From the NCBI GenBank assembly GCA_016212425.1, contig JACRGJ010000126.1:1-64000 (forward strand): a stretch of DNA of 64,000 bases, in the 5' to 3' direction. This document shows positions 34,663-43,986 of the stretch, piece after piece. A program made the position numbers and the translations under genes. Origin of the DNA: Micrococcales bacterium (GTDB taxonomy: Bacteria; Actinomycetota; Actinomycetes; Actinomycetales; Microbacteriaceae). Under the pieces are notes generated by a model. The model did no database searches, was not told where the DNA came from, and saw only the letters and a list, made by a program, of their open reading frames with translations. The first letter of the stretch is position 1. Each line of letters starts with the position of its first letter.

Positions 34663-36063
34663 TCAGTCGAGGAGGAGCGCGGGCTCCTCCAGCACCGATG
34701 CGAGGTCCGCGGTGAAGCGCGAGGCGACGTCGCCGTCCACGACGCGGTGGTCGAAGGAGGCGCCCACCGTCGTGACGTAGGCGGGACGGACCTCCCCGTC
34801 GATCACCCACGGTTTCTGCTTGATCGCGCCGAGGGCGACGATCGCCACCTCGCCGGGGTTCAGGATCGGGGTCCCGGTGTCCATGCCGAACGAGCCGAGG
34901 TTGGTGATCGTGATGGTGCCGCCGGCCATGTCCGCCGGGGTCGCCTTGCCGTCGCGGGCCGTCAGCGTGAGCTGCTCCAGCGCTTGGGCGAGCTGCAGCA
35001 GCGACAGCTCCTGCGCATCCTTGATATTCGGCACGATCAGTCCCCGCGGGGTCGCCGCGGCAATGCCGAGGTTGACGTAGTGGTGGACGACGATCTCCTT
35101 GTCGGTCCACGTGGAGTTGACCGTCGGGTTGCGCCGCACCGCCCACATGATCGCCTTCGCCATCACGAGCAGCGGGCTCACCCGCACGCCCGCGAAGGTC
35201 GGCGAGGCCTTGAGGCGCTGCACGAACTCCATCGTGCGGGTGGCGTTGACGTCGCTGAAGACGCTGACGTGGGGCGCGCTGAAGGCGCTGTGCACCATCG
35301 CCTTCGCGATCGCCTTGCGCACGCCCTTGACGGGGATGCGCTCCTCGCGTTCGTCGCCCCACTCCGGCGTCTCGAGGTTGCGGAACACGCTGGCCTGCTG
35401 CGCCTGGCGGATGACGTCGTCGCGGGTGATCTCCCCGGCCAGCCCGGTGCCGGTGATCGCGGCGAGGTCGACGTCGAGGTCCTTCGCGAGCTTGCGGATC
35501 GGCGGCTTCGCGATCACCGGCGACGCGAGCGCCACCGGGATGGTCGAACTCCGCGCGGCGGGCGCGGCGGGCGCGGCGGCGTCGGGGCGCACCGCATCCG
35601 GGCGCACCGCATCCGGGCGTCGGCGTCGGGTCGCCACCTGCGCCCTGGTGCCGTACCCCACCAGCGTCGGCTCCGGGCGCTCGCCCGAGTCCAGGGCGCG
35701 CTCGGCGGCACCGCCCTCGCCGAGGAATCCGGGGGCACCGGCCACCGGGTGCTCGCGGGTGTCCATCGGTGCCACGAAGTCGGACTCGTCGGTGGCGGTC
35801 GCCTGCAGCTCGACCGATCCGCCGGCGGAGGCGACCCGGATGATCGGCGTGCCCACCTCGACGGTGGCGCCCTCGTCGACCAGCAGCTCCTGCACGGTGC
35901 CCGCGAAGGGGGAGGGCAGCTCCACCAGCGACTTCGCGGTTTCGATCTCGACCAGCACCTGATTGACGGTCACGGAGTCGCCCGGCTGCACTTTCCAGGC
36001 GACGATCTCGGCCTCGGTGAGACCCTCGCCGACGTCGGGGAGGGGGAACTCGGATGCGGCCAC
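34663..36063 (-). CDS. Branched-chain 2-oxoacid dehydrogenase E2 (dihydrolipoyl acyltransferase)
   Basis: A 466-residue E2 core enzyme. The single lipoyl domain (about 1-77) has the lipoylated Lys in [13 protein letters not shown]; a linker rich in Ala/Pro with [15 protein letters not shown] repeats follows; the E1/E3-binding domain is about 195-230 ([17 protein letters not shown]); the catalytic domain ends with the active-site [11 protein letters not shown] start with GGAG 4 bases before. Third gene after the two E1 subunits, which are of the alpha/beta type, so 2-oxoisovalerate-type substrates are favoured over pyruvate. Confidence 0.9.
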   Translation of the reverse strand: MAASEFPLPDVGEGLTEAEIVAWKVQPGDSVTVNQVLVEIETAKSLVELPSPFAGTVQELLVDEGATVEVGTPIIRVASAGGSVELQATATDESDFVAPMDTREHPVAGAPGFLGEGGAAERALDSGERPEPTLVGYGTRAQVATRRRRPDAVRPDAVRPDAAAPAAPAARSSTIPVALASPVIAKPPIRKLAKDLDVDLAAITGTGLAGEITRDDVIRQAQQASVFRNLETPEWGDEREERIPVKGVRKAIAKAMVHSAFSAPHVSVFSDVNATRTMEFVQRLKASPTFAGVRVSPLLVMAKAIMWAVRRNPTVNSTWTDKEIVVHHYVNLGIAAATPRGLIVPNIKDAQELSLLQLAQALEQLTLTARDGKATPADMAGGTITITNLGSFGMDTGTPILNPGEVAIVALGAIKQKPWVIDGEVRPAYVTTVGASFDHRVVDGDVASRFTADLASVLEEPALLLD

Positions 36064-36103
36064 GGGGCTCCTCGTGTTCGGCGGGGACAGCGGATGTCGG
36101 CGG

Positions 36104-37084
36104 TCAGTACGCCAGGGAGCGGTCGACGGCCTCGAGCACCCGGTCGGCGTCGGGCAGGTAGAGATCCTCGAGCCGCGCGGGCGGGAACGGGGTGTCGAAT
36201 CCGCTGACGCGCAGGACGGGCGCCTCGAGCGAGTAGAACGCGCGCTCGGCGATCGTCGCGGCGACTTCGGATCCGACGCTGACGTTGCCAGGGGCCTCCT
36301 GCGCCACGACGAGCCGCCCGGTCTTGCGCACGGAGTCGAGGATGGGCCCGTAGTCGATGGGCGAGAGGGAGCGGAGGTCGAGCACCTCGAGCGAGCTGCC
36401 CTCCGAGGCGGCGACCTCGGCGGCCTGCAGCAGAGTCGCGACCATGGCGCCGTGCCCGAGGACGGTGACGTCGGTGCCCGCGCGAACCCGCAGGGTGCGG
36501 TGCATCGGCTCCGCGGATGCCGCATCCAGGTCGACGTCGCCGCGCTGCCAGTAGCGGCTCTTCGGCTCGAAGAACATCACCGGGTCGTTCGAGCGGACCG
36601 CCTCCTGGATCATCCAGTACGCGTCGTGCGAGGTGGCCGGGCTGATCACCCGCAGGCCCGCGGTGTGCGCGAAGTACGCCTCCGGGCTCTCCTGATGGTG
36701 CTCCACGGCGCCGATGTGGCCGCCGTAGGGCACCCGGATCACGACCGGGAAGGCCTGCGATCCGTCGTGCCGGTAGGTCATCTTCGCCAGCGACGAGGTG
36801 ATCTGGTCGAAGCCGGGGTAGATGAACCCGTCGAACTGGATCTCGCACACCGGCCGGTAGCCGCGCATCGCCAGGCCGATCGCCGAGCCCACGATGCCCG
36901 CCTCGGCGAGCGGGGTGTCGAGCACGCGGTGCTCCCCGAAGTCGCGCTGCAGCCCCTCGGTCACGCGGAACACCCCGCCGAGCCGGCCGATGTCCTCGCC
37001 CATCAGCAGCACGCGGTCGTCCTGCTCGAGCGCGGCGCGCAGGCCCGCGTTGAGCGCCTTCGCCATGGTGAGGTTCTCGGTCAC
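36104..37084 (-). CDS. Branched-chain 2-oxoacid dehydrogenase E1 beta subunit
   Basis: A 326-residue transketolase-like subunit. [44 protein letters not shown] and [18 protein letters not shown] are characteristic of the beta subunits of heterotetrameric oxoacid dehydrogenases. The GTG overlaps the E1 alpha stop (GTGA) and has GGAG nearby, ensuring equal synthesis of the two subunits. E3 (lipoamide dehydrogenase) is not encoded here. Confidence 0.92.
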   Translation of the reverse strand: MTENLTMAKALNAGLRAALEQDDRVLLMGEDIGRLGGVFRVTEGLQRDFGEHRVLDTPLAEAGIVGSAIGLAMRGYRPVCEIQFDGFIYPGFDQITSSLAKMTYRHDGSQAFPVVIRVPYGGHIGAVEHHQESPEAYFAHTAGLRVISPATSHDAYWMIQEAVRSNDPVMFFEPKSRYWQRGDVDLDAASAEPMHRTLRVRAGTDVTVLGHGAMVATLLQAAEVAASEGSSLEVLDLRSLSPIDYGPILDSVRKTGRLVVAQEAPGNVSVGSEVAATIAERAFYSLEAPVLRVSGFDTPFPPARLEDLYLPDADRVLEAVDRSLAY

Positions 37085-38271
37085 GCGCCCGCTCCGTCTT
37101 CCGCCGGTGCCGCTCCGGTGTCGGGTGCGGCCGCGTCCCCGTATCCCGCCTCGTAGCGCTCGAGCCAGGCCCGCTGCTCGTCGACCAGCGGATGCGCGTC
37201 GGTGTAGGCGTGGCGGAAGAGTCGCTCGCGGGGCGGCGGCTGGAGCGCGAGGGTGCGGGTGCGGATGTCGGCCGCGAACTCCTCGGCCTCCACCGCGAGG
37301 GCGCGGAAGTACGACTCGGATGCCCCCCGCCCGCGCAGGAAGGCCTCCATCCGGGTGATCGGATCGCGGGCACCCCAGTAGGCCAGCTCCTCGTTCTCCC
37401 GGTACTTCGTGGGGTCGTCGCTCGAGGTGTGCGCTCCCATCCGGTAGGTGAGGGCCTCGATGAAGCGCGGCCCCGCGCCGGAGCGCGCGGCATCCAGGGC
37501 GGACTGGGTCACGGCGTAGGAGGCGAGCACGTCGTTGCCGTCGATCTGCGTCGTCGGGATGCCGAACCCGGCAGCCCGCAGATACAGCGGGGTGCGCGAC
37601 TGGCGCTCCACGGGCACGGAGATCGCCCAGTGGTTGTTCTGCAGGAAGAACACCTGCGGGGTCTGATAGCTGGCGGCGAAGATCATCGCCTCGTTGACGT
37701 CGCCCTGGCTGGTGGCGCCGTCGCCGAAGTACACCAGCACCGCCTCGTCGCGGTCCGGATCGCCGGTGCCGGACGCCCCGTCGAGCCCGATGCCCATCGC
37801 GTAGCCCGTGGCGTGCAGGGACTGCGCGCCGATGACGAGCACGTAGATGTGGAAGTTACCCGTCTCCCGGGGATCCCATCCGCCGTGGTCGATGCCGCGC
37901 AGGATCGCCATGATCCGCACCGGATCGAGCCCGCGGATCTTCCCGACGACGTGCTCACGGTAGGCCGGGAACACGTGGTCCTGGGGCTTCGCGGCGAACG
38001 CCGAGCCCACCTGCGCGGCCTCCTGACCGTGGCTCGGGATCCACAGGGCGAGCTGTCCCTGCCGCTGCAGGTTGCCGGCCTCGATGTCCCACCGGCGCAT
38101 GAGCACCATCTGGCGGTGGAAGTCCTCGAGCCGCTCGTCGGGCAGCGCCTCGATGACCGGCAGGTACTCCTCGCTCAGCGCCGAGTGGACGAGCTGCCCC
38201 TCGGGGCTGAGGAGCCGGACGGGCTCTGCGGTGCCGGTCTCGGCAGGGGGCAACGCCGTGCTGAGTGGCAT
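37081..38271 (-). CDS. Branched-chain 2-oxoacid dehydrogenase E1 alpha subunit
   Basis: A 396-residue thiamine diphosphate-binding subunit. The cofactor motif is GDGATSQGDVNEAMIFAASYQTPQVFFLQNN in pieces (GDG to NN, about 181-211), and the phosphorylation-loop region YRMGAHTSSDDPTKYR matches BCKDH E1 alpha. The ATG at 38271 is chosen over upstream starts because TAGGGT (38284-38279) ends 7 bases before it; the TAG of that box is the stop codon of the aminotransferase gene. Confidence 0.92.
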   Translation of the reverse strand: MPLSTALPPAETGTAEPVRLLSPEGQLVHSALSEEYLPVIEALPDERLEDFHRQMVLMRRWDIEAGNLQRQGQLALWIPSHGQEAAQVGSAFAAKPQDHVFPAYREHVVGKIRGLDPVRIMAILRGIDHGGWDPRETGNFHIYVLVIGAQSLHATGYAMGIGLDGASGTGDPDRDEAVLVYFGDGATSQGDVNEAMIFAASYQTPQVFFLQNNHWAISVPVERQSRTPLYLRAAGFGIPTTQIDGNDVLASYAVTQSALDAARSGAGPRFIEALTYRMGAHTSSDDPTKYRENEELAYWGARDPITRMEAFLRGRGASESYFRALAVEAEEFAADIRTRTLALQPPPRERLFRHAYTDAHPLVDEQRAWLERYEAGYGDAAAPDTGAAPAEDGAGA

Positions 38272-38281
38272 GGAGCCCACC

Positions 38282-39361
38282 CTAGCCGTGGGCTTCGGAG
38301 CCGAGGTGGAGGGTCTCGACAAGCTCGGCGGCGGCCGTCAGGAGAGGCGCGACAGACTCCTCTTCTCCGATCGAGACGCGGATGCCCTCCGGCGCGAACA
38401 CCCGCGCGACGATGCCGTGCCGCTCGAGCACGGCCTCCGCCTGCGCCGTGCGCTCGCCCGTGGGCAGCCAGACGAAGTTGCCCTGCGCATCCGGAATCCG
38501 CCAGCCCTGCTCGGCGAGGGCGGCCACCACCCGGGCGCGCCGCTCTCGAAGCTCCTGCACCCCGACGAGGATCTCGGCCTCGTGCTCGAGCGCGGCGAGC
38601 GCGGCCCGCTGCGCCGGCTCGGTCATCGAGAGCGAAATCTGCGCCGCCCGCGCGGCGTCGAGTAGGTAGGGCGCGCCGATGGCGTAGCCCACCCGCAGCC
38701 CGGCCAGTCCGTAGGCCTTGGAGAAGGTGCGCAGCACGACGAGGTTGGGGTGACGCTCCAGCAGCGGGACCCCATCGACGGCATCCGGCCGGTCGACGAA
38801 CTCTCGGTAGGCCTCGTCCAGGATCACGAGCACGGTATCGGGCACCCGCGCCATGAACCCGGCGAACTCCTCCTCGGTGACGATGGGGCCGGTGGGGTTG
38901 TTCGGCGTGCAGACCAGCACCACCCGGGTGCGCCCGCTGATCGCCGCGAGCATCGCCTCCGGGTCGTGGCGACCTCCGACCCGGAGGGGCACGCGCGCGC
39001 TCTGCGCGCCGGCGATGGTGACGATCCCCGGGTAGGCCTCGAACGAGCGCCAGGCGTAGACGACCTCGTCGCCGGGCCCCGCGGCGGCCTGGATGAACTG
39101 GTGCAGCAACGCCACCGAGCCGGCTCCGACGTGCACCTCGTCGATCGTGACCCCGTGGCGCTGCGCGAGAGCCTCCCGCAGCAGCGTCGCGGACGCGTCG
39201 GGGTAGCGGTTCCAGCTGCTGGCCCCGATCGCCTCGACGATCGCCGGATGCGGCGCGGCGGGATTCTCGTTCGAGGACAGCTTGAACGACCCGGGCGACG
39301 CCTGCTTGCCCTGCCGGTAGGGCGGCAGGGTGGCGATCTCGGGGCGCAGGATGACGGTCAT
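38282..39361 (-). CDS. Histidinol-phosphate/aromatic aminotransferase
   Basis: A 359-residue fold-type I PLP aminotransferase of the HisC family. Substrate-side motifs are FKLSSNENP and NRYPDASATLL; the PLP lysine is in FSKAYGLAGLRVGYAIG; TPNNPTGP and ILDEAYREF are typical. In actinobacteria a HisC paralogue (Pat) makes phenylalanine; without his genes nearby this is the more likely identity. TACGCT (39374-39369) ends 7 bases before the ATG, suggesting a leaderless message. Its stop is 10 bp from the dehydrogenase operon, so amino-group removal and oxidative decarboxylation may be co-expressed. Confidence 0.85.
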   Translation of the reverse strand: MTVILRPEIATLPPYRQGKQASPGSFKLSSNENPAAPHPAIVEAIGASSWNRYPDASATLLREALAQRHGVTIDEVHVGAGSVALLHQFIQAAAGPGDEVVYAWRSFEAYPGIVTIAGAQSARVPLRVGGRHDPEAMLAAISGRTRVVLVCTPNNPTGPIVTEEEFAGFMARVPDTVLVILDEAYREFVDRPDAVDGVPLLERHPNLVVLRTFSKAYGLAGLRVGYAIGAPYLLDAARAAQISLSMTEPAQRAALAALEHEAEILVGVQELRERRARVVAALAEQGWRIPDAQGNFVWLPTGERTAQAEAVLERHGIVARVFAPEGIRVSIGEEESVAPLLTAAAELVETLHLGSEAHG

Positions 39362-39429
39362 CCGGCCCAGCGTAGAACCGGATCCACCACCGGGGCCCCC
39401 GCGGGTGCCCGGCCTGGCACACTGGGCGG

Positions 39430-39837
39430 ATGGTCCGCCTCGTCGTGCGTCTGCTGATCAACGCCGTCGCCCTCTGGCTGACCACGCTCCTCCTCGCCCC
39501 GAATGTGATGGTCGAGCCGTATCCGCCCGGCGGGGCCTCGGAATCCGTGCTCACCTTCCTGCTGGTGGCCTTCATCTTCGGGCTGGTGAACGGGGTGATC
39601 GGCACCGCCGTGCGCGTCATCGCCTTCCCGCTATACCTGCTGACCCTCGGGCTCCTCGCCCTGGTGGTCAACGGGCTGCTGCTGCTGCTCGTAGCCTGGC
39701 TCACCAACCTCCTCGGGTTCGGCCTGTACATCGAGGGCTTCGGGTGGGGCGTGCTGGGGGCTCTCCTCCTGGGCGTCATCTCGTGGCTGCTCGGCATCCT
39801 GCTGCGGCCGTGGACGCGTCGCGAGCAGCGGCCGTAG
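39430..39837 (+). CDS. Phage-holin-4-like four-helix membrane protein
   Basis: A 135-residue membrane protein of the mycobacterial-type phage holin 4_2/DUF360 superfamily: four helices, with LTFLLVAFIFGLVNGVIG and LPLYLLTLGLLALVVNGLLLLLVAWL-type segments. Despite the name the family is chromosomal and not evidence of a prophage. ATG start; CACACT ends 6 bases before it, a weak leaderless-type promoter. The stop is 9 bp from the convergent hydrolase gene. Confidence 0.75.
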   Translation: MVRLVVRLLINAVALWLTTLLLAPNVMVEPYPPGGASESVLTFLLVAFIFGLVNGVIGTAVRVIAFPLYLLTLGLLALVVNGLLLLLVAWLTNLLGFGLYIEGFGWGVLGALLLGVISWLLGILLRPWTRREQRP

Positions 39838-39846
39838 GTCCGCCTC

Positions 39847-41388
39847 TCACCGGACCCGATCCCCGACGACCCTCGGCGCGCCCGGCTCCAGCCACGCCGG
39901 CCGGTCGGGGCCGACCCGGGTCGCCTGGTAGGTGAAGCCGGTGATCGTCGCACCCGGCAGCGCGGCCTGGTCGGCGGTGAAGCGCCGCATCGTCTCGAGC
40001 TGCGCCCGCACCTCGGGGGAGGAGGCCGCGTCGATCTGCGCGGCGGTCCGCTCGTAGGAGTCGCGCTGGTGGGCGGGCGCGGGCTCCCCGGCGGGGATCC
40101 CGTCGGGGAAGGCCCGCTGCTCGATGAGCATCCGCTCGCTCGGCCGGTCGGCCCCCGCGAGCGCGGGGACCAGGTCGTCGGTGTGGCGGACGTTCATGCC
40201 GGGGAGCCCGTCCGGCAGGGGGAGGTTGCCGATCGGCGCCCCGAAGGTGTCAAGCCCGGCGCTGCTCCATCCGCCCGAGGCGGCGAGCATCCCCGCGACC
40301 AGCCCGCCCTGGGAGAAGCCGACGAACTGAACCGGGTCCCCGGCGGCCACTCCCGCGTCGCGCATCGCCTGCTCCGTCGCCCGGTACGAGCCGGCGGTGC
40401 GGCCGGCGACGCCGTCGACGTTGCTGGTCAGGTCCCATGGCTCCCCGGTCGCCGCGGGGCTGAACGTCTCTGTCGGGTCGATGTAGACCACCCACCGCGT
40501 GGTCGATCCCGGGGCGGAATAGCGCTCGATGTACACCTGCGGATCGGGACCCCGGCTGTCGCTCGGCACCCGCGCCAGACGCTGGACGAGGGTCGCCGGA
40601 GGGGCCGCGACGGCGCGCTCGCCCACCCGACGCACCCGCACGTCGCTCTCCTGGAAGAGCCCGAGGACGGCGCCGCCCGCCAGCACGGCGGTGCCGCCGA
40701 CCTCGACGCCGGCGCCGGATCCGCTGCTGCCGAGAACCCACGCGAAGGGCCAGGGCACTCCGGCAGCGCCCAGCAGCGCATCGTCGATGGAGGACGCGAA
40801 TCCTCGCACGACGGCGACGAAGGCGGGGCTGGTCACCAGCTCCGGATGCGCCAGCAGCAGTCGACCGATCGCCCGCTTCTTCTGGGCATCCGTCCCGGGG
40901 GCCAGGTGCCAGCCGAGCCAGCCGGACACGCCGAGATTCACGGCGGCGGACAGCAGCAGCGGCCAGGCCGCCCCGACCTGCGCGGCGATGAGCGCGCCCT
41001 GCGCCTGGGCGAGCCAGGACGCCGCGTCCTCGGCGCGGGCGTAGTCGGCAGCCGCCCGCTGCAATCGCGCGCGAAGCTCACCGGCCGCAGCTCCCGTGCG
41101 CCGAAGGCCCCCTGCCAGCTCCTCCGCCCGATCATCGAGGGCGCCCGCGGTGCCGGCCCAGGCGTCCGCGGGAACCAGCAGCAGACCGGCCCCGGTTGCA
41201 CGGGGCGCCTGCGCCACCCTCGTGGCGAGCTCCTCGAGCGCGTGGGCGAGCGCAGCGAGGCGCGCGCCGAGCGCGAGCATGGCGTCCGTCGACACCCCGA
41301 CCGCTCCTCCGCCGCGGATGAGCAGGGGGCCCGGCGGTGCCTGACCGGTGAGGGCCGGCAGCCGGATCGGGGGCGGCCGATCAGACAT
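39847..41388 (-). CDS. Alpha/beta hydrolase with WXG100-like N-terminal domain
   Basis: A 513-residue protein. Residues about 30-122 are helical and resemble a WXG100 protein: the turn ADAWAGTAGAL is followed by a long helix ending YARAED, a YxxxE signal like that of type VII substrates. A hydrophobic part (about 135-250) follows, then a hydrolase domain with nucleophile elbow GFSQGG (about 351-356), Asp in VRHTDDLVPAL and a late His. The gene overlaps by 8 bp the end of a small WxG-containing protein gene. Substrate and export are unknown; no EccC or EsaA-type genes lie in the window. Confidence 0.65.
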   Translation of the reverse strand: MSDRPPPIRLPALTGQAPPGPLLIRGGGAVGVSTDAMLALGARLAALAHALEELATRVAQAPRATGAGLLLVPADAWAGTAGALDDRAEELAGGLRRTGAAAGELRARLQRAAADYARAEDAASWLAQAQGALIAAQVGAAWPLLLSAAVNLGVSGWLGWHLAPGTDAQKKRAIGRLLLAHPELVTSPAFVAVVRGFASSIDDALLGAAGVPWPFAWVLGSSGSGAGVEVGGTAVLAGGAVLGLFQESDVRVRRVGERAVAAPPATLVQRLARVPSDSRGPDPQVYIERYSAPGSTTRWVVYIDPTETFSPAATGEPWDLTSNVDGVAGRTAGSYRATEQAMRDAGVAAGDPVQFVGFSQGGLVAGMLAASGGWSSAGLDTFGAPIGNLPLPDGLPGMNVRHTDDLVPALAGADRPSERMLIEQRAFPDGIPAGEPAPAHQRDSYERTAAQIDAASSPEVRAQLETMRRFTADQAALPGATITGFTYQATRVGPDRPAWLEPGAPRVVGDRVR

Positions 41389-41608
41389 CGGCGGCGGCCC
41401 GTCGCGCGGCGGCGAGGGAGTCCGCGGCGCGGGAACGGCAGCCCGCGAGGCGCCCGGCGAGGTCGCGCAGGGCGTCCGCGGCCACTCGCGCCGCGGGACC
41501 GCTCCACGTGTCCGGCTCGACCTCGGGCACCGTCATCCCCTCCGTCGCCTGGATCGCGGAATGGGCCAACCGCAACGCCTCCTCGATCGCCGCCGTGCGC
41601 GGATCCAT
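41381..41608 (-). CDS. Small WxG-containing helical protein
   Basis: A 75-residue helical protein with the turn DTWSGPAARVAADAL in its middle, flanked by two helices, the general shape of a WXG100 (ESAT-6-like) protein but shorter. A strong GGAGGGG lies 5 bases before the ATG. Its stop overlaps the start of the hydrolase gene by 8 bp, so the two are translated together and probably bind each other. The C-terminus lacks YxxxD/E, which is instead present in the partner. Type VII-type secretion is inference. Confidence 0.6.
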   Translation of the reverse strand: MDPRTAAIEEALRLAHSAIQATEGMTVPEVEPDTWSGPAARVAADALRDLAGRLAGCRSRAADSLAAARRAAADV

Positions 41609-41759
41609 CTCGTCCCCTCCCGCTCGGAGGAACCGTCGCACGCCGGCGGCAGGAGCACGCCGCCGAGCGCGCATCGGTGGACAACCCGGGGCGCCGCGAC
41701 CCTGGGGAGGAGGCGGAGGCGAACTCGCGGACGCCCGCGCCGCGGGCCACACTGGGGCG

Positions 41760-42269
41760 ATGGCCGACCTCGCCACGCCACCGGCGTTCCAGGTGTGCTT
41801 CGTCTGCACCGGCAACATCTGCCGCTCGCCCACCGCGGAGATCGTGTTCCGGAGCCTGATCCACGACCGGGGACTCGGTGAGCGCCTCACGGTCTCCTCG
41901 GCCGGCACCGGGGACTGGCACGTGGGGGAGATGGCCGACCCTCGAGCGATCCGGGCACTCGCCCGACGCGGCTACGACGGCTCGGCGCACCGCGCCCGGC
42001 AGTTCGACCCCGACTCCTTCGATCGGCTCGACCTCGTCGTCGCCTTCGATCGCGGGCAGGAGCGCTTCCTCACCCAGGCGGCCCCGACCGATGCCGACCG
42101 CGCGAAGGTAGGGTTGCTGCTGTCGTTCGACCCCGAGGCGGGCGCCTCCCGGGAGGTGCCCGATCCGTACTACTCGGACTCGACCGTGTTCGACGACGTG
42201 CTCGCCCTGATCGAGCGCGCCTGCCTGGCGCTGTTCCGCCAGATCGAGCCCGGCGTCCGCGCCGGCTGA
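41760..42269 (+). CDS. Low-molecular-weight protein-tyrosine phosphatase
   Basis: A 169-residue phosphatase. The P-loop is VCTGNICRSP (CX5R, about 14-23) and the general-acid loop is VPDPYY (about 134-139), both intact. In actinobacteria such enzymes (PtpA-like) dephosphorylate tyrosine-phosphorylated proteins. The ATG at 41760 is preceded by CACACT 6 bases upstream and no ribosome site. It lies 46 bp before purB on the same strand. Confidence 0.9.
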   Translation: MADLATPPAFQVCFVCTGNICRSPTAEIVFRSLIHDRGLGERLTVSSAGTGDWHVGEMADPRAIRALARRGYDGSAHRARQFDPDSFDRLDLVVAFDRGQERFLTQAAPTDADRAKVGLLLSFDPEAGASREVPDPYYSDSTVFDDVLALIERACLALFRQIEPGVRAG

Positions 42270-42315
42270 GAAGAAGAGCCGTCGACCGACGGCATCGGAT
42301 GACCGGAGGGGTCAC

Positions 42316-43701
42316 GTGAGCCCGCTGCCTCCCCAGCCCCTGAGCCCGCTCGACGGCCGCTACCGCGCCGTCGTGGGCGGGATCGGCGAGCACCTCTCCG
42401 AGGCGGCGCTGAACCGCGCCCGCCTGCGGGTCGAGATCGAGTGGCTGATCACGCTCACCGAGCGTCGGATGTTCGGGTCGGCTCCGCTGACGGACGGGCA
42501 GCGGGACGCTCTCCGATCGGTTGCGGCGGACTTCGGGCAGCCCGAGATCGACCGGCTCGCCGAACTCGAGGCCACGACGCGGCACGACGTGAAGGCCGTC
42601 GAGTACCTGCTCCGCGAGCACCTCGCGCGCCTCGGGTTGGACGCGGTCGCCGAGCTCGCCCACTTCGCGCTCACCAGCGAGGACGTCAACAACCTCGCGT
42701 ACGCGCTCACCATCCGCGCCGCGGTGGAGGAGCTCTGGCTGCCCGCCTACCGACGGGTCACCGAGCGGGTCGAGGAGTGGGCCCGGCTCGAGCGCGGCAC
42801 CCCGATGCTCGCGCATACGCACGGCCAGCCGGCCACTCCGACGACCGTGGGCAAGGAGTTCGCGGTGGTGGCGCACCGCCTGCGCCGGCAGGAGCGGCGC
42901 ATCCGCTCGGTCGAGTGGCTCGGCAAGTTCAGCGGGGCGACCGGCACCTTCTCGGCCCACCTCGCCGCGGATCCGGATGCCGACTGGGCGGGCGTCAGCC
43001 GGGCGTTCGTCGAGGGGCTCGGGCTCTCCTGGAACCCGCTCACCACCCAGATCGAGTCGCACGATGCCGAGGCGGAGCTGTTCCAGGCGGTCTCGCACGC
43101 GGGCCGCATCCTGCACAACCTCGCCACCGACGTGTGGACCTACATCTCCATGGGGTACTTCTCCCAGGTGCCCGCCGCGGGGGCGACCGGCTCCTCGACG
43201 ATGCCGCACAAGATCAACCCCATCCGGTTCGAGAACGCCGAGGCGAATCTCGAACTGGCCTCCGCGCTGCTGGACGCGCTGGCCGCCACGCTCGTCACGA
43301 GCCGGCTCCAGCGCGACCTCACCGACTCGACGTCGCAGCGGAACATCGGCGTCGCCCTGGGGCACTCGCTGCTCGCGCTCGACAACCTGCACCGCGGGCT
43401 GGGCGAGATCGCGGTGGCCCGCGAGGTGCTCGCCGCCGACCTCGACCGCAACTGGGAGGTGCTGGCCGAGGCGATCCAGACCGTCATCCGCGCCGAGGTG
43501 GTGGCCGGGCGCTCGGCGATCACCGACCCCTACGCGCTGCTCAAGGGCCTGACCCGCGGGCAGCGCATCGGCCACGAGGAGCTCGCGGTCTTCGTCGAAG
43601 GGCTCGACATCCCGGATGCGGCGAAGCGGCGGCTCACCGCTCTCACCCCCGCCTCCTACACGGGTCTGGCGGACGCGCTCGTCGACCATCTCGACGGCTA
43701 G
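42316..43701 (+). CDS. purB: Adenylosuccinate lyase
   Basis: A 461-residue fumarase/aspartase-superfamily enzyme that cleaves SAICAR and adenylosuccinate in purine synthesis. TSEDVNNLAYAL, LAHTHGQPATPTTVGKE and the signature GSSTMPHKINPIRFENAE are diagnostic; the HTH catalytic His is in THGQ. GTG start with GGAGGGG 4 bases upstream. A small hairpin (43733-43751) between it and the convergent small-membrane-protein gene may end both. Confidence 0.96.
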   Translation: MSPLPPQPLSPLDGRYRAVVGGIGEHLSEAALNRARLRVEIEWLITLTERRMFGSAPLTDGQRDALRSVAADFGQPEIDRLAELEATTRHDVKAVEYLLREHLARLGLDAVAELAHFALTSEDVNNLAYALTIRAAVEELWLPAYRRVTERVEEWARLERGTPMLAHTHGQPATPTTVGKEFAVVAHRLRRQERRIRSVEWLGKFSGATGTFSAHLAADPDADWAGVSRAFVEGLGLSWNPLTTQIESHDAEAELFQAVSHAGRILHNLATDVWTYISMGYFSQVPAAGATGSSTMPHKINPIRFENAEANLELASALLDALAATLVTSRLQRDLTDSTSQRNIGVALGHSLLALDNLHRGLGEIAVAREVLAADLDRNWEVLAEAIQTVIRAEVVAGRSAITDPYALLKGLTRGQRIGHEELAVFVEGLDIPDAAKRRLTALTPASYTGLADALVDHLDG

Positions 43702-43749
43702 TACCGCCAGGTCCCGACGCAGAAGCCGCGCCGACCCGCCAGGGCGGGG

Positions 43750-43986
43750 TCAGTGCCCGGATGGCCCCTCGCCGTCCTCGCCGCGGTCGCGCTCCGGGCC
43801 GGAGGCGAGGGCGAGCATCGCCACGACGACGAGGATCACCACGAAGGCGACCCCCGCCCAGAGCCCCGCGAGTTCGGCGCTCCTCGTCACGCCCAGCACC
43901 ACAAGGCCGATCGCGACCGCGACGCCGGCCGAGAGCCCGAGCAGCTCCAGGGGTCGGCGCGCGTCCCGCCTCCGGGCGTCGGTCAT
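43750..43986 (-). CDS. Two-helix membrane protein of unknown function
   Basis: A 78-residue protein with two membrane helices (LLGLSAGVAVAIGLVVLGV and LWAGVAFVVILVVVAMLAL), a basic N-terminus and an acidic tail. No family recognised. The ATG overlaps the stop of the larger membrane protein upstream (ATGA), so the pair is co-translated and may act together. Confidence 0.65.
   Translation of the reverse strand: MTDARRRDARRPLELLGLSAGVAVAIGLVVLGVTRSAELAGLWAGVAFVVILVVVAMLALASGPERDRGEDGEGPSGH

Noticed and set aside
39430-39837. Holin-like protein as a prophage sign
   Set aside because: The family is chromosomal in actinobacteria; neighbours are metabolic genes and no other phage function is visible.
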